Part shown: positions 17,992-27,140 of the stretch, one piece after another
Position numbering within the stretch: the stretch's first letter is position 1
How the letters are laid out: each line of letters starts with the position of its first letter
DNA from: Phenylobacterium sp.
Lineage (GTDB): Bacteria; Pseudomonadota; Alphaproteobacteria; Caulobacterales; Caulobacteraceae
DNA length: 64,000 bases
Reading direction: 5' to 3'
Assembly: GCF_019636135.1 (NCBI RefSeq)
Contig: NZ_JAHBYD010000020.1
Location: 31,001-95,000, forward strand
Program-made: the position numbers and the translations under genes
Notes under the pieces: model-generated
Told to the model about the DNA's origin: nothing
The model's input: only the letters and a program-made list of their open reading frames with translations
Database searches by the model: none

Positions 17992-19248
17992 TCAGCCTGG
18001 CGCCGGGCTTTCCGGAGCCCCCGATGACCGCGGTTCGTCGAGGCGGGCCCGCTGCTCCTCCATCGACTCGGGCGTGACGGGCGTCGTCTTCACCGGCGTG
18101 AAGATGCCCTCTTCGTCGAGGGCGTTCTTGAGACGCCGGTTGAACTCCCGTCCGACCTTCCATTGCCACTTCGGCTGCGTGGTCACGCGCGCCTTCAACC
18201 AGACCGCATTGTCGGTGAGCCGGTCGACGCCCATCACCTCGCAGGGCTTGGTGATCAGCTTGCCGAGTTCAGGGTCCTCCGCGAGATCGTCGCCGATGCG
18301 CTGCAGAATGGCGAGCGCGGCGTCGACGTCGCTGTCGTAGCTGATCGGGATCTCGATCACATACGACGAGAACAGCTTGGTCCGGTTATGGATCACCTGG
18401 GCCTCGCTGTAGGGGAAGATGTGGAGCGTGCCGTCGGCGTCGCGGAGCCGGATGGTGCGCAAGGTCATGGCCTCGACCGTGCCGGCGCCCTGGCCGATCC
18501 GCACGTTGTCGCCGACGGAGACCACGTCCTCGGCGATCAGGAAGAGCCCGGTCAGGAAGTCCTTCACCAGCGTCTGGGCGCCGAAGCCCACCGCGATGCC
18601 GACCACCCCGGCGCTGGCCAGGATGGGGCCGACCTTCAGGCCGACTTCGGAGAGGAAGGTGATCAGCCCGATGACGATGATCACGGTCTGGGCCGAACCG
18701 CGGAGCAGCGGCGCCAGCGTGTGTAGCTGGGCCGAACGGCGAAGGTCGGCGCTTCGGCCGGCGAAGCCTTCGACCAGCCGGGTGATGACGAAGCCGCTCG
18801 CTTCGACCAGCGCGCTGACCAGGACGACGATGAGCGCCAGGCGCACGAGGCGCGCGCCGGCGTCACCGGACAGGAATGTCCAGGGGTCGATGCCCCAGAC
18901 GCCCATCACCATCAGGGCCGCGGCCAGCAGGACCGCCAGGCGGACGAGCGTCCAGGTCAGGCCGGCGGCCTTGTGGGCGCGGCTGTCCTCGGGGAGGTCG
19001 CCGGGCGCCTTGGCGACGAAGTGCGCCAGCAGGCGATCGATACCGCGCTTCAGGAGCCAGATGACGCCGAAGGCGAGGAGCACCACCGCGGCCGACACCA
19101 GCGCATTGATGCCCGTCTCGCGGGCGTCGAGATGCACGAGCTGAGTCCAGGCGCGGTCGCCGAACCCGAGGATCTGTTCGGCAAGGCTGGGCTTCACGGC
19201 TTCGGCCGCGGCCGGCGCGGTCGCCGGCGGTGGTGTTGCAACAGGCAC
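17992..19248 (-). CDS. Mechanosensitive ion channel of the MscS family
   Basis: A channel that opens under membrane tension to release solutes during osmotic downshift. It has 418 residues from the GTG at 19248, which has GGGAG upstream. An Ala/Pro-rich N-terminus precedes about four membrane helices (about 50-75, 90-115, 125-150, 170-195). The pore-helix region ILASAGVVGIAVGFGAQTLV and the beta-domain start DFLTGLFLIAEDVVSVGD are typical MscS. A C-terminal Arg/Glu-rich tail follows. The start could be a little upstream. It ends before a strong terminator. Confidence 0.9.
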   Translation of the reverse strand: MPVATPPPATAPAAAEAVKPSLAEQILGFGDRAWTQLVHLDARETGINALVSAAVVLLAFGVIWLLKRGIDRLLAHFVAKAPGDLPEDSRAHKAAGLTWTLVRLAVLLAAALMVMGVWGIDPWTFLSGDAGARLVRLALIVVLVSALVEASGFVITRLVEGFAGRSADLRRSAQLHTLAPLLRGSAQTVIIVIGLITFLSEVGLKVGPILASAGVVGIAVGFGAQTLVKDFLTGLFLIAEDVVSVGDNVRIGQGAGTVEAMTLRTIRLRDADGTLHIFPYSEAQVIHNRTKLFSSYVIEIPISYDSDVDAALAILQRIGDDLAEDPELGKLITKPCEVMGVDRLTDNAVWLKARVTTQPKWQWKVGREFNRRLKNALDEEGIFTPVKTTPVTPESMEEQRARLDEPRSSGAPESPAPG

Positions 19249-19307
19249 AGGAGCTCCCTCGACGGCCCCGAGCGCCAACGCCTCGCCGATGGCGAAGGTT
19301 CCGGAGG

Positions 19308-20594
19308 TTAGCGCCCCTGCCCCAGCCGGATGGCGGCGGAACGGGCGTGCGCGGGCAGGCCCTCGGCCTCGGCCAGCGCGATCGTCGCGGGCGCCAGGGC
19401 CGCGAACGAATCGGCGTCGCACTTCACGATCGAGGTGCGCTTCAGGAAGTCGTAGAGGGAGAGGCCCGAGGAGAACCGCGCCGCGCGGCTGGTGGGCAGC
19501 ACGTGGTTCGAGCCGGCCACGTAGTCGCCGACCGCCTCGGGCGCGTGGCGGCCCAGGAAGATGGCGCCGGCGTGCCTTACGCGGTCGGCGAGGCGCTCGG
19601 GCTCGTCCAGTGCGAACTCCACGTGTTCCGGCGCGATCTGGTCCACGAGCGCGGGGCTTTCGTCGAGCGGCGCGATGACCACCGCCCCGTGGGCCTCCCA
19701 CGAGGCGCGCGCGTCGGCGCCGGTGGCGAGCGCCGAGAGCTGCGCCTCGACGGCCGCCTCGACCTTGGCGGCGAAGGCCGCGTCGTCGGTGATGAGGATG
19801 GATTGGGCGGCCGGGTCGTGCTCGGCCTGCGACAGCAGATCGGCCGCGATCCAGTCGGGATCGTTCGCGCGGTCCGCGACCACCACGATCTCGGAGGGGC
19901 CGGCCAGCGCGTCGATTCCCACGGTCCCGTAGACGCGGCGCTTGGCGGCCGTGACGAAGGCGTTGCCGGGGCCCACGATCTTGTCCACGGGGTGGATCGG
20001 ACCTGCGCCATAGGCCAGCGCGGCCACCGCCTGCGCGCCGCCGACGCGCCAGATCTCGGTGACGCCGGCTTCCCTGGCGGCCGCCAGCACGGCGGGTTGC
20101 AGACGGCCCGGCGGCGTCACCATGGCGATGCGCCCGACCCCGGCAGCGGCGGCCGGAACGGCGTTCATGAGGACGGTGGAGGGATAGGCTGCACGGCCGC
20201 CAGGCACGTAGATCCCCACGGCCTCCAGCGGGCCCCAGCGCCAGCCCAGCTCGACGCCCGCGGCGTCGACGAAGCGCTGGTCGGCGGGTCGCTGCCGCTC
20301 GTGATAGGCGCGGATGCGGGCGGCGGCGAAGGCGATGGCCTCGCGCACCTCGGCCGGACACGCCGCAGCGCCCTCGGCGATTTCCTCTGCGGTGACCCGC
20401 AGCGTGGCCTCCGTCAGCTCGACCTTGTCGAATTCGCGCGCGTAGCGGAGCAGCGCGCCGACACCCTCGGAGCGGACCGCGGCCAGCACGTCGCGGACGA
20501 TCGCGTCCACCTCGTCTGGCGTCTCGCGGCGCTCGGCCACGAACGCGGCGAAGGTGTCGGAAAAGCCTGGTTGGTCGAAGCGGAAGCGGCGCAT
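19308..20594 (-). CDS. hisD: Histidinol dehydrogenase
   Basis: Catalyses the last two steps of histidine synthesis: oxidation of L-histidinol to L-histidine using zinc and NAD+. It is 428 residues, full length. Motifs include [39 protein letters not shown] with zinc-ligand residues, and PEHVEF in the C-terminal half. It lies downstream of murA and a DUF2948 gene, a conserved alphaproteobacterial order. Confidence 0.97.
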   Translation of the reverse strand: MRRFRFDQPGFSDTFAAFVAERRETPDEVDAIVRDVLAAVRSEGVGALLRYAREFDKVELTEATLRVTAEEIAEGAAACPAEVREAIAFAAARIRAYHERQRPADQRFVDAAGVELGWRWGPLEAVGIYVPGGRAAYPSTVLMNAVPAAAAGVGRIAMVTPPGRLQPAVLAAAREAGVTEIWRVGGAQAVAALAYGAGPIHPVDKIVGPGNAFVTAAKRRVYGTVGIDALAGPSEIVVVADRANDPDWIAADLLSQAEHDPAAQSILITDDAAFAAKVEAAVEAQLSALATGADARASWEAHGAVVIAPLDESPALVDQIAPEHVEFALDEPERLADRVRHAGAIFLGRHAPEAVGDYVAGSNHVLPTSRAARFSSGLSLYDFLKRTSIVKCDADSFAALAPATIALAEAEGLPAHARSAAIRLGQGR

Positions 20595-20638
20595 GGCGCG
20601 GCTCTCTTAGCGGCGAGCGGCCGCCAAGGCCATGCGCC

Positions 20639-21064
20639 TCACGATTCGTGCGTCGGCGCGCGCGGCGTGGGCCAGGGCTGCGAGACGTCGGCCAGCACCG
20701 CGTCGATGCACTCGATCTGGGCCCGCAGGTCGCCGCCGCCGGCGAAACTCAGTGTCAGCGCCCCGCCCGGCGCCTCGCCGGCGTCGAAGGCGATGGTGAG
20801 CAGCTCGACCACCGCATCCTTGCGCTCGCGGCGGATCTTGCGCGCCTTCAGGTCCAGCACGCCGCCGACCTGCAGCGCGGAACGCACCCGCTGGCGCTCC
20901 CCGGCCTCCCAGCGATAGCGGTTGAACGCGATGGTCAGCCGCCGCGCCCTCGCCTCGAAGACGATGTCGCCCACCTTGGCCACGGCGTCCTGCAAGGCGG
21001 CCGAAATCACCGCCAGGTCTTCCGGATCCTGGGCGAGCAGTTGGAGCGGCGCAGCCTCGGCCAT
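20639..21064 (-). CDS. DUF2948 family protein
   Basis: A 141-residue protein of the DUF2948 family, which in Alphaproteobacteria lies between murA and hisD exactly as here. Recognisable stretches are LQLLAQDPEDLAVISAALQDA at the start and RLTIAFNRYRWEAGER in the middle. No catalytic motif is known. Its start is only 3 bp from the end of murA, suggesting one transcript. Confidence 0.88.
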   Translation of the reverse strand: MAEAAPLQLLAQDPEDLAVISAALQDAVAKVGDIVFEARARRLTIAFNRYRWEAGERQRVRSALQVGGVLDLKARKIRRERKDAVVELLTIAFDAGEAPGGALTLSFAGGGDLRAQIECIDAVLADVSQPWPTPRAPTHES

Positions 21065-21067
21065 CGC

Positions 21068-22360
21068 TTACTCGACCTCCTCGCCGCCGTCGCCCTTCAG
21101 GCGGCGCACCTGAGCGCCGCACGCGCCCAGCTTCTCCTCCAGGCGCTCGAATCCCCGGTCGAGATGATAGACACGGTTGACGATCGTCTCGCCCCGCGCC
21201 GCCAGTCCGGCGATCACCAGGCTGACCGAGGCGCGCAGGTCGGTCGCCATGACCTGCGCGCCCTCGAGCGAGCCCACGCCCCGCACCCGCGCCTCGCCGC
21301 CATGCACCGAGATGTCGGCGCCCAGCCGGCCCAGCTCCGGCACGTGCATGAACCGGTTCTCGAAGATCGTCTCGCGGATCACGCTCTCGCCGTCGGCCAG
21401 CGACATCAGCGCCATGAACTGGGCCTGCAGGTCGGTCGCGAAGCCCGGATAGGGGTCGGTCGTGATCTCGACCGCCTTCAGCCGCCCGCCGTTGCGCTTG
21501 ACCGTCAGGCCGTCGTTGTGCGGCGTGACCTCCACGCCCGCCTCGACCATCTTGTCGATGAGCGCCTGGATGAAGTCGCTGCGGGTCCGGGTCAGCCGCA
21601 CCTCGCCGCCGGCCATGGCGGCCGCCAGCGCATAGGTGCCGGTCTCGATCCGGTCGGGCAGCACGGCGTGCGTGGCGCCCGCGAGCCGGCTCACGCCCTG
21701 GACGGTGATGGTGGGCGTGCCCGCGCCGATCACCTTCGCGCCCATCTCGTTCAGGCAATCGGCGAGATCGGTGATCTCGGGCTCGCAGGCCGAATTGGTC
21801 ATCACCGTCTCGCCGTGGGCGAGGACGGCGGCCAGCAGGGTGTGCTCCGTGGCGCCCACCGACACGAACGGGAAGTCCACCTGCCCGCCGCGCAGGCCCC
21901 GTGGGGCCTGGGCGTAGACATAGCCCTCGTGCAGATCGATCTTGGCGCCCAGCGCCTCCAGCGCCTTCAGATGCAGGTCGACGGGCCGCGCGCCGATCGT
22001 GCAGCCGCCCGGCAGCGACACCTTCGCCTGCCCGCTGCGCGCCAGCAGCGGGCCCAGCACATTGAACGACGCCCGCATCTGGCGGACGAGGTCGTAGGGC
22101 GCAAAGCCGCTGACGATCTCTCTCGTGGTCAGCACCGTTTCCGGCCCGTCGGCGCCATCCGACTCCACGACCTCGGTCCCGAGCCGCTGCAACAGCCGCC
22201 CTAGGAACCGCGTGTCGGCCAGGCGCGGCATGTTCGTCAGCCGCAATGGCTCTTCGGTGAGCAGGCTCGCGGCCATGAGCTTGATGGCCGAGTTCTTGGC
22301 GCCGCTGATGGGGATCTCCCCATTCAGACGGACGCCGCCCGTGATGGCGATGCGATCCAA
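21068..22360 (-). CDS. murA: UDP-N-acetylglucosamine 1-carboxyvinyltransferase MurA
   Basis: First committed enzyme of peptidoglycan synthesis; it transfers enolpyruvate from PEP to UDP-GlcNAc and is the fosfomycin target. The substrate-binding Lys-Asn pair is seen in ISGAKNSAIKLMAA and the catalytic Cys in LPGGCTIGARPVD. A TTG at 22360 preceded by AGGATA gives a 430-residue protein starting DRIAITGG like other MurAs; an ATG at 22408 would add 16 residues of low similarity. DUF2948 and hisD follow. Confidence 0.96.
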   Translation of the reverse strand: MDRIAITGGVRLNGEIPISGAKNSAIKLMAASLLTEEPLRLTNMPRLADTRFLGRLLQRLGTEVVESDGADGPETVLTTREIVSGFAPYDLVRQMRASFNVLGPLLARSGQAKVSLPGGCTIGARPVDLHLKALEALGAKIDLHEGYVYAQAPRGLRGGQVDFPFVSVGATEHTLLAAVLAHGETVMTNSACEPEITDLADCLNEMGAKVIGAGTPTITVQGVSRLAGATHAVLPDRIETGTYALAAAMAGGEVRLTRTRSDFIQALIDKMVEAGVEVTPHNDGLTVKRNGGRLKAVEITTDPYPGFATDLQAQFMALMSLADGESVIRETIFENRFMHVPELGRLGADISVHGGEARVRGVGSLEGAQVMATDLRASVSLVIAGLAARGETIVNRVYHLDRGFERLEEKLGACGAQVRRLKGDGGEEVE

Positions 22361-22451
22361 TCGGTATCCTAACGAAGCACGCGCGGGCCCGCGTCCCACG
22401 GCGCCCATCTGCGCCGATATCTAGCGTGCCCCGCGCGGGCCCGCAAAGCGC

Positions 22452-22598
22452 TCAATCCGTGTCGCTTTCGTGCGCTTTCGGCCGAGGCGGCGCGACCGCC
22501 GGGGCCTTGCGGCGGCGCAGGTTGGCCCGCAGCGCCTGGGCGAGCTTCGCCTCCCGCGATTCGCGCGCGCCGGGCTTGTCCTCGGGACGGTTGGCCAT
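22452..22598 (-). CDS. Small conserved basic protein
   Basis: A 48-residue protein from the ATG at 22598 (MANRPEDKPGARESREAKLA) with an RANLRRRKA core and an acidic end. Short Lys/Arg-rich proteins of this kind are frequently found beside murA in Alphaproteobacteria, although the function is unknown. A longer start at 22661 is possible. Assigned from composition and context rather than a domain. Confidence 0.55.
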   Translation of the reverse strand: MANRPEDKPGARESREAKLAQALRANLRRRKAPAVAPPRPKAHESDTD

Positions 22599-22695
22599 CG
22601 CGCTGAGGTGCGGCGAGGCGTCCTGGCCGTCAAGCCTCCGGGCATCGATTTGGGGCTTCACGCCGCGCCCGGCTACCGCTATAGCGCGCGCCTTC

Positions 22696-22770
<75 letters not shown>

Positions 22771-22773
22771 TGT

Positions 22774-22801
22774 TTCCCCAGCCCAATCAAGGGCTGGGGA
22801 A
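22774..22801. terminator. Hairpin just inside the left end of the element
   Basis: Perfect 11-bp stem TTCCCCAGCCC/GGGCTGGGGAA with a 6-base loop, 4 bp after the tRNA. It lacks a strong T tail, so it may be an end-structure of the element or a replacement terminator for the tRNA. Confidence 0.5.
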
Positions 22802-22974
22802 GCAACCTCAACTCACTCCCCCAGCTTGAAGCCGCCTCAGTCGGCTCTGTCCCCCAGCAAATGTGGGGACTTTTCGGGGAGTAGGTTCGCCTCTCGTTCC
22901 CAAGCGCAGCAACGGATTTCGATCTCCACGCGGCCAGACCGCGAGAGGCGATTCGGCGACCGCCTAAATACCCG

Positions 22975-23883
22975 ATGCGTCCAGCCCATCCGACCGAACG
23001 CCTCATGGAGGAACTCGCCTATTCCGGCAGTGCCGACGCCGCCGCGCTCCGCAGCCGCATGACGCGATGCGGCGGCGAGGAATGGAACTATCAGTTTAGC
23101 TGCCGCACCCCAGCCTGCGCGACTTGCCGTGGCCGCTACATCGGTCGCCAGCGGCGGGCCGCGATCAAGCGGTTCGCCAAGCATGAGAACCACGATCTCG
23201 CGTTCGCGAGCATCGTCATCGGCGCCACGGACTATGTGGATGAGATCGGCGAGACATTCATGAAGTTCAGGAAAGACCTTCGCAATGTCGTGGATGCCAA
23301 TCGGCGTCAACGGCGCCGGTGGAGCAACTTCGAGGCCCTGCTCTGGCTGGAAACGGATGCGCTTAGCGGCGACGACTTCGTTCACCTCGGCAGCGACAAG
23401 AAGGCCCAGCTTGGCGAGATGGCCCCTCTCTTCGTCCGTGACAGCGGCCCCGTTTGGGTGGTCACGGCGCACGGTGTGATCGCGTGTCCCGGGATCGACT
23501 ATCAGGAGGTGGCCGAGGATTTCCGTCAGCGTTGGCCGGGCACGAAGCGCGTCGATGTGCGCCCGTTCTACGATCACCAGACCAAGGATCAGAACCTTGG
23601 CTATACGATCAACTACGCCCTGAAGCACGAGTGCCGAACCCACCTCGGCCAATTCGCCGAACCGTGGCCGGTCGGATGGATGGCCGAATATTATTCATAT
23701 TTGCACCGCTGGTCTCGCGGCTTTCAAAGCACGCGCATAAGCATCTCTCCAGTAGCAATTAAATCGACAAACGTCATTCTTTCGCAATACAATAAAGACG
23801 AGTTAGAAGAGCGTGAACCATTGCCCTTCATATACTCAGATAGTGTTTTTCATACATACTATAACTGGAAGGATCGAACTTGA
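22975..23883 (+). CDS. Putative replication-initiator-like protein of the integrative element
   Basis: About 302 residues. A cysteine cluster CRTPACATC (about residues 43-51) resembles a zinc knuckle. Around residue 160 is WVVTAHGVIACPG, and near residue 208 GYTINYALKHE, which resembles the tyrosine motif of HUH rolling-circle initiators (Y-x3-Y-x2-K). The classic second histidine of an HUH motif is not evident, so the family call is tentative. The start is uncertain; ATG 22975 or the MEEL start 30 bp on are both possible. The last 60 codons are AT-rich, unlike the host. Confidence 0.42.
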   Translation: MRPAHPTERLMEELAYSGSADAAALRSRMTRCGGEEWNYQFSCRTPACATCRGRYIGRQRRAAIKRFAKHENHDLAFASIVIGATDYVDEIGETFMKFRKDLRNVVDANRRQRRRWSNFEALLWLETDALSGDDFVHLGSDKKAQLGEMAPLFVRDSGPVWVVTAHGVIACPGIDYQEVAEDFRQRWPGTKRVDVRPFYDHQTKDQNLGYTINYALKHECRTHLGQFAEPWPVGWMAEYYSYLHRWSRGFQSTRISISPVAIKSTNVILSQYNKDELEEREPLPFIYSDSVFHTYYNWKDRT

Positions 23884-24149
23884 ATACGGAACTCATCGAC
23901 CGCATTATGAACTCTGCGGTGCTCGCCAAAATCTTGGAACAGTATGACTTTGAGCCTGCCGTCACGATCTCGATCCAATCACATCGCGACGATGCGAATT
24001 GGGCTGAACGAGCCAGCGTCATGCGGGACTGGTGTCAGGTGAACACCAAGGCGCGCTGGCGGTTCGCCGCTCCCATGGAGGGTACGGCCATGGATTTTCA
24101 CTTCGAGTCGGAGGCGGATGCCGCCCTCTTCAAGCTCTACTTTTATTGA
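23880..24149 (+). CDS. Small hypothetical protein of the element
   Basis: An 89-residue protein starting at a TTG that overlaps the upstream stop (TTGA), so it is probably translationally coupled to the Rep-like gene. It has an acidic middle and ends FHFESEADAALFKLYFY. No recognised domain. A partner of the Rep-like protein is a reasonable guess from the coupling only. Confidence 0.6.
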   Translation: MNTELIDRIMNSAVLAKILEQYDFEPAVTISIQSHRDDANWAERASVMRDWCQVNTKARWRFAAPMEGTAMDFHFESEADAALFKLYFY

Positions 24150-24382
24150 TCGCCCGACGCGAGGGCGCGGCGCACAGCGTCGTCGGCTGAGGCAAGCCTA
24201 TCCTGATATTCCGCCCGGGCACTTTGCTCCCGGTCGGCAACGAGGCCGGGCGGCGCCGTCTGGTGGATCGAACGGAGCTTGTCTTGGTATTTCCTCGCCG
24301 CTTCGCTCTTCTTGCGGTTCGCGTTCATCACGCGCTCCAAGCTGGCGGCCTCACTGACGATCTCATGGTAGCGCATGAGCAT
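24143..24382 (-). CDS. Small helical hypothetical protein of the element
   Basis: A 79-residue protein (MLMRYHEIVSEAASLERVMN) predicted to be almost entirely charged helix with coiled-coil-like heptads. Its 3' end overlaps the convergent upstream gene by 7 bp. It lies downstream of the restriction endonuclease gene on the same strand. No family recognised. Confidence 0.5.
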   Translation of the reverse strand: MLMRYHEIVSEAASLERVMNANRKKSEAARKYQDKLRSIHQTAPPGLVADREQSARAEYQDRLASADDAVRRALASGDQ

Positions 24383-24410
24383 ATTTAGCGCGCGCCTGGG
24401 CGGCGCGCGG

Positions 24411-25052
24411 TCAATGATCCAGCAGCATCCTCGGGCGGATCGGGGGCACGGGCGCCGTGCGAAGATACGCGGCGATTTCGGACGCGATGGTCTCCGCTGT
24501 TTCCGGGCGGGGTTTTAGCTTGTCGAACGCCTTCCGGCCCGGGTGGATCACATCCCATCGCGGGCGCATCCCCTCGTGCCGCCCTTTGCCCGGAGCGTGA
24601 TTTCCGAAGCCGTCCATCAACTGGTTCCAGATCGGGCTGAACTTGGCGATGAGCAAGCTCTCACCGAGCGGAATCCAGATGTCCTCGACGACCAAATATC
24701 GGCAGTAAAAGTCGTCGATGTTGAGGTTTTCGACCGCCCGGATGCTCCCGGCATGTTCCCTCAGTCGCGACACCAGAGGCCGTGTCTCCTTGTCCGTGGG
24801 TTTTCCACCCTTGCGCCCGCCAGCCGGGATCGCCTTGCCGACGTAGATTGGCCATCGCCACTGATCGTCCCGATTGGCCGCCGCGATAGGCTCGTAGAGC
24901 GGAAAATCGCCGGTGTAGTAGATCGCGTAAACGCCCGCGCCATCGGCCCGAGGAACCGAGCCCAAAGGCAGCGGAATCCGTTCCAACATCGCCTCGGCGA
25001 CGCTTGCGCCGAGATTGCGCCGATCCAAAGGATTGTAGGGCGCCTCGTTCAT
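24411..25052 (-). CDS. Eco29kI-family type II restriction endonuclease (GIY-YIG)
   Basis: A 213-residue nuclease. The GIY-YIG motifs are seen as GVYAIYYTGDF (about residues 42-52) and PIYVGKAIPAG (about 70-80), with an Arg-containing helix and the C-terminal Asn region SPIWNQLMDGFGNH. The YYTGDFPLYEP insertion is typical of Eco29kI-like enzymes, which cut CCGCGG; the specificity here is inferred only from family. The ATG overlaps the methyltransferase stop by one base (TGATG), so modification enzyme is made first. Confidence 0.87.
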   Translation of the reverse strand: MNEAPYNPLDRRNLGASVAEAMLERIPLPLGSVPRADGAGVYAIYYTGDFPLYEPIAAANRDDQWRWPIYVGKAIPAGGRKGGKPTDKETRPLVSRLREHAGSIRAVENLNIDDFYCRYLVVEDIWIPLGESLLIAKFSPIWNQLMDGFGNHAPGKGRHEGMRPRWDVIHPGRKAFDKLKPRPETAETIASEIAAYLRTAPVPPIRPRMLLDH

Positions 25053-26233
25053 CAGTGCCGCCCGGGCGCCGGCGCCATCTGGCTCATCGCCAGACTTTGG
25101 GCGACCGACGACGCCACGACCTGCCCCAAGAGAACCGGCACGGCGTTCCCAAGCTGGCGCATGACCTCGCTCCACGCCCCGTGGAAGATGTAGCCGTCAG
25201 GGAACGTCTGAAGGCGCGCGCTTTCCCGGGCTGTGAAGTAGCGAACCGATCCATCCCCCTTCACCATCATGTTCTCCCCGCCGGGAACGCCATGATCCCC
25301 GGCCTTCAAGGTCTTGGCCGGGAGATCGAGCGGACTCCCCGTGTGGCCGTGATACGACCGGGCGCCCGGCTGGAAACGATGATTGAGATGCGGGCCAGCG
25401 GTCTGCTCAGGATCGGACAGCCCGACGAGGGCGTCACGAACTGTGCGCCACGGTGCCTCGTTCATCGGCTCATTTCGCCCGCGCAGCCGTGCCGAAGCCG
25501 CCCCTGGCGGCGTCGGCCTATTCCTTTTCGCAATGCGGTGTCGCTCGAAATAGTCGCCCGTCACAAACTGGTCGGCGAGCAGCGCGTCGCGGGAATGGGT
25601 TTCCTCGGGGAACGACCATCTGGCGTCGATGTCGTGCCTGAAGCCGACGATGAAAACGCGCTCACGCTTTTGGGGCACCCCGTAGTCGGCAGCGTTCACG
25701 AGCCGGGTCACCACGTCGTAGGTCAGCCCCGAAAGCACGCCGCTGGTCTTTTCCCGCTCAAGGCGGACGAGGTGGTCGATCCACTGCTCGTCCGCCCTGC
25801 GAGCGATCTCGGGGAACGCAAGCTGAAGCTGGATGTAGGAAAAATAGTTGGCGAACGCCGCTCGCGTGAGCCCCTTCACGTTCTCGACGATGAACGCCTT
25901 CGGTCGCGTCCGCCGGATGATTTCGACGGTGGCCGGGAACATGTCCCGGTGATCGTCATAGGCCCGGTGTTTGCCGCCCATCGAGAACGGCTGGCAAGGC
26001 GGGCCTCCCGCCACAAGATCGAGATCGTCGGGAACGCCGCCGAGGTCGAACTTCCGCACGTCGCCCTCGAAGAGGGGCCAATCCTTCACGAGCGGGTGGC
26101 CGCGACGTTGATTTTCGCGAACCGTGTCGCAGGCCCAGCGATCCCATTCGACCACGCCGACGTGCTCGAAGCCCGCGAGAGTCGCGCCCATGGCGAGACC
26201 GCCAGCCCCGGCGAATAGCTCAAGACACTTCAT
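25052..26233 (-). CDS. DNA (cytosine-5)-methyltransferase of the R-M system
   Basis: A 393-residue m5C methyltransferase. Motif I (LELFAGAGGLAMGA) is at the start, the catalytic PPCQPFS (motif IV) near residue 80, ENVKG (motif VI) near 118, and motif IX/X sequences close the protein (RESARLQTFPD and GNAVPVLLG). The variable target-recognition domain lies at about 190-310. It protects host DNA from the Eco29kI-like nuclease encoded downstream. A vsr gene lies 31 bp upstream. Confidence 0.95.
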   Translation of the reverse strand: MKCLELFAGAGGLAMGATLAGFEHVGVVEWDRWACDTVRENQRRGHPLVKDWPLFEGDVRKFDLGGVPDDLDLVAGGPPCQPFSMGGKHRAYDDHRDMFPATVEIIRRTRPKAFIVENVKGLTRAAFANYFSYIQLQLAFPEIARRADEQWIDHLVRLEREKTSGVLSGLTYDVVTRLVNAADYGVPQKRERVFIVGFRHDIDARWSFPEETHSRDALLADQFVTGDYFERHRIAKRNRPTPPGAASARLRGRNEPMNEAPWRTVRDALVGLSDPEQTAGPHLNHRFQPGARSYHGHTGSPLDLPAKTLKAGDHGVPGGENMMVKGDGSVRYFTARESARLQTFPDGYIFHGAWSEVMRQLGNAVPVLLGQVVASSVAQSLAMSQMAPAPGRH

Positions 26234-26264
26234 TCAGATCGTCCCAGAATCACGACGCATTGGA

Positions 26265-26711
26265 TCAAATCGGTGGCCCGTGGTCACGGCGGGAAACCGG
26301 GCCGAGGAATTGGCCGATCCGCTCGCGCAGATCATCGCCATTCTTAAGCTCGCATTCCCAGATCACCAGCACGTCCCATCCCTGTTCGGTCAATTTCGCC
26401 TGCGCCTGGGCGTCACGCTCCGCGTTCCGCCCGAGCTTCGGCCCCCAGAAGTCTTGGCGGGTTTTCGGCATCCGCGCGCCCAAGGCGCAGGAATGCCCGT
26501 GCCAAAAGCACCCGTGGACGAAAATGACTTTCCGGCGGGATGCGAAAACGAGATCGGGCGATCCCGGCAGATCGGCGCGGTGTAGTCGGAAGCGATAGCC
26601 CATGCCGTGCGCCGCGCGGCGCACGAGCATTTCGGGGCGACTTCCCTTCGACCTGACGCGGGCCATCACTTCGGAGCGCGTAAGCGGCGCGCGCTTTGGG
26701 CGTCGGCTCAT
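26265..26711 (-). CDS. vsr: Very short patch repair endonuclease Vsr
   Basis: A 148-residue nuclease that nicks at T:G mismatches formed by deamination of 5-methylcytosine. Hallmarks are RSKGSRPEMLVRRAAH at the N-terminus, GSPDLVFASRRKVIFVHGCF with the catalytic Asp, and FWHGHSC with the metal-ligand His residues. In an element carrying an m5C methyltransferase it would limit C-to-T mutation at modified sites. It lies upstream of the methyltransferase on the same strand and is probably in one operon with it. Confidence 0.95.
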   Translation of the reverse strand: MSRRPKRAPLTRSEVMARVRSKGSRPEMLVRRAAHGMGYRFRLHRADLPGSPDLVFASRRKVIFVHGCFWHGHSCALGARMPKTRQDFWGPKLGRNAERDAQAQAKLTEQGWDVLVIWECELKNGDDLRERIGQFLGPVSRRDHGPPI

Positions 26712-26810
26712 ACCGCGCCGCTACGAAATATTCCAAGAGCATCGAGCATTTTAATTTAGGAGTTCGGCGCCTGACCGTCGTAAGTTCGTCTGATAGAGTT
26801 GAGTAAGACG

Positions 26811-27140
26811 ATGAACATTAGCACGGAATGGCCTCAAATCAAAACTGTTCGTCAACTTATATCGGAGAAAATTGTCCCATTCTCAGAGGACACCCTTCGC
26901 AATTACGCGAGACGATACGAAGTTGGACGAAAAGTAGGTCGGCAATACATTTTCACGCCAACAGATATTCGATCACTACTGGATAAACTACCTTGCCCCT
27001 CAAACTCACCCGTCGCCATCATTCGCCCTACTGGTATCTGCGCGGCTCCATCCGGGGCCTCCGCATTGACGAAAGCACGGGCCTTAGCGACCGAAAAGCG
27101 GCGCAAGAATGTCTCGCGCTCCGCGAAGCGGAACTGGTAA
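26811..27140 (+). CDS. Excisionase-like small DNA-binding protein, overlaps the integrase
   Basis: About 109 residues (MNISTEWPQIKTVRQLI). The first 60 residues resemble a MerR/excisionase-type winged helix (VPFSEDTLRNYARRYEVGRK, then YIFTPTDIRSLL). The C-terminal half is read through the first 148 bp of the integrase gene in another frame and may be a tail without function. Position immediately before the integrase supports a role in excision. A TTG at 26799 is an alternative start. Confidence 0.6.
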   Translation: MNISTEWPQIKTVRQLISEKIVPFSEDTLRNYARRYEVGRKVGRQYIFTPTDIRSLLDKLPCPSNSPVAIIRPTGICAAPSGASALTKARALATEKRRKNVSRSAKRNW

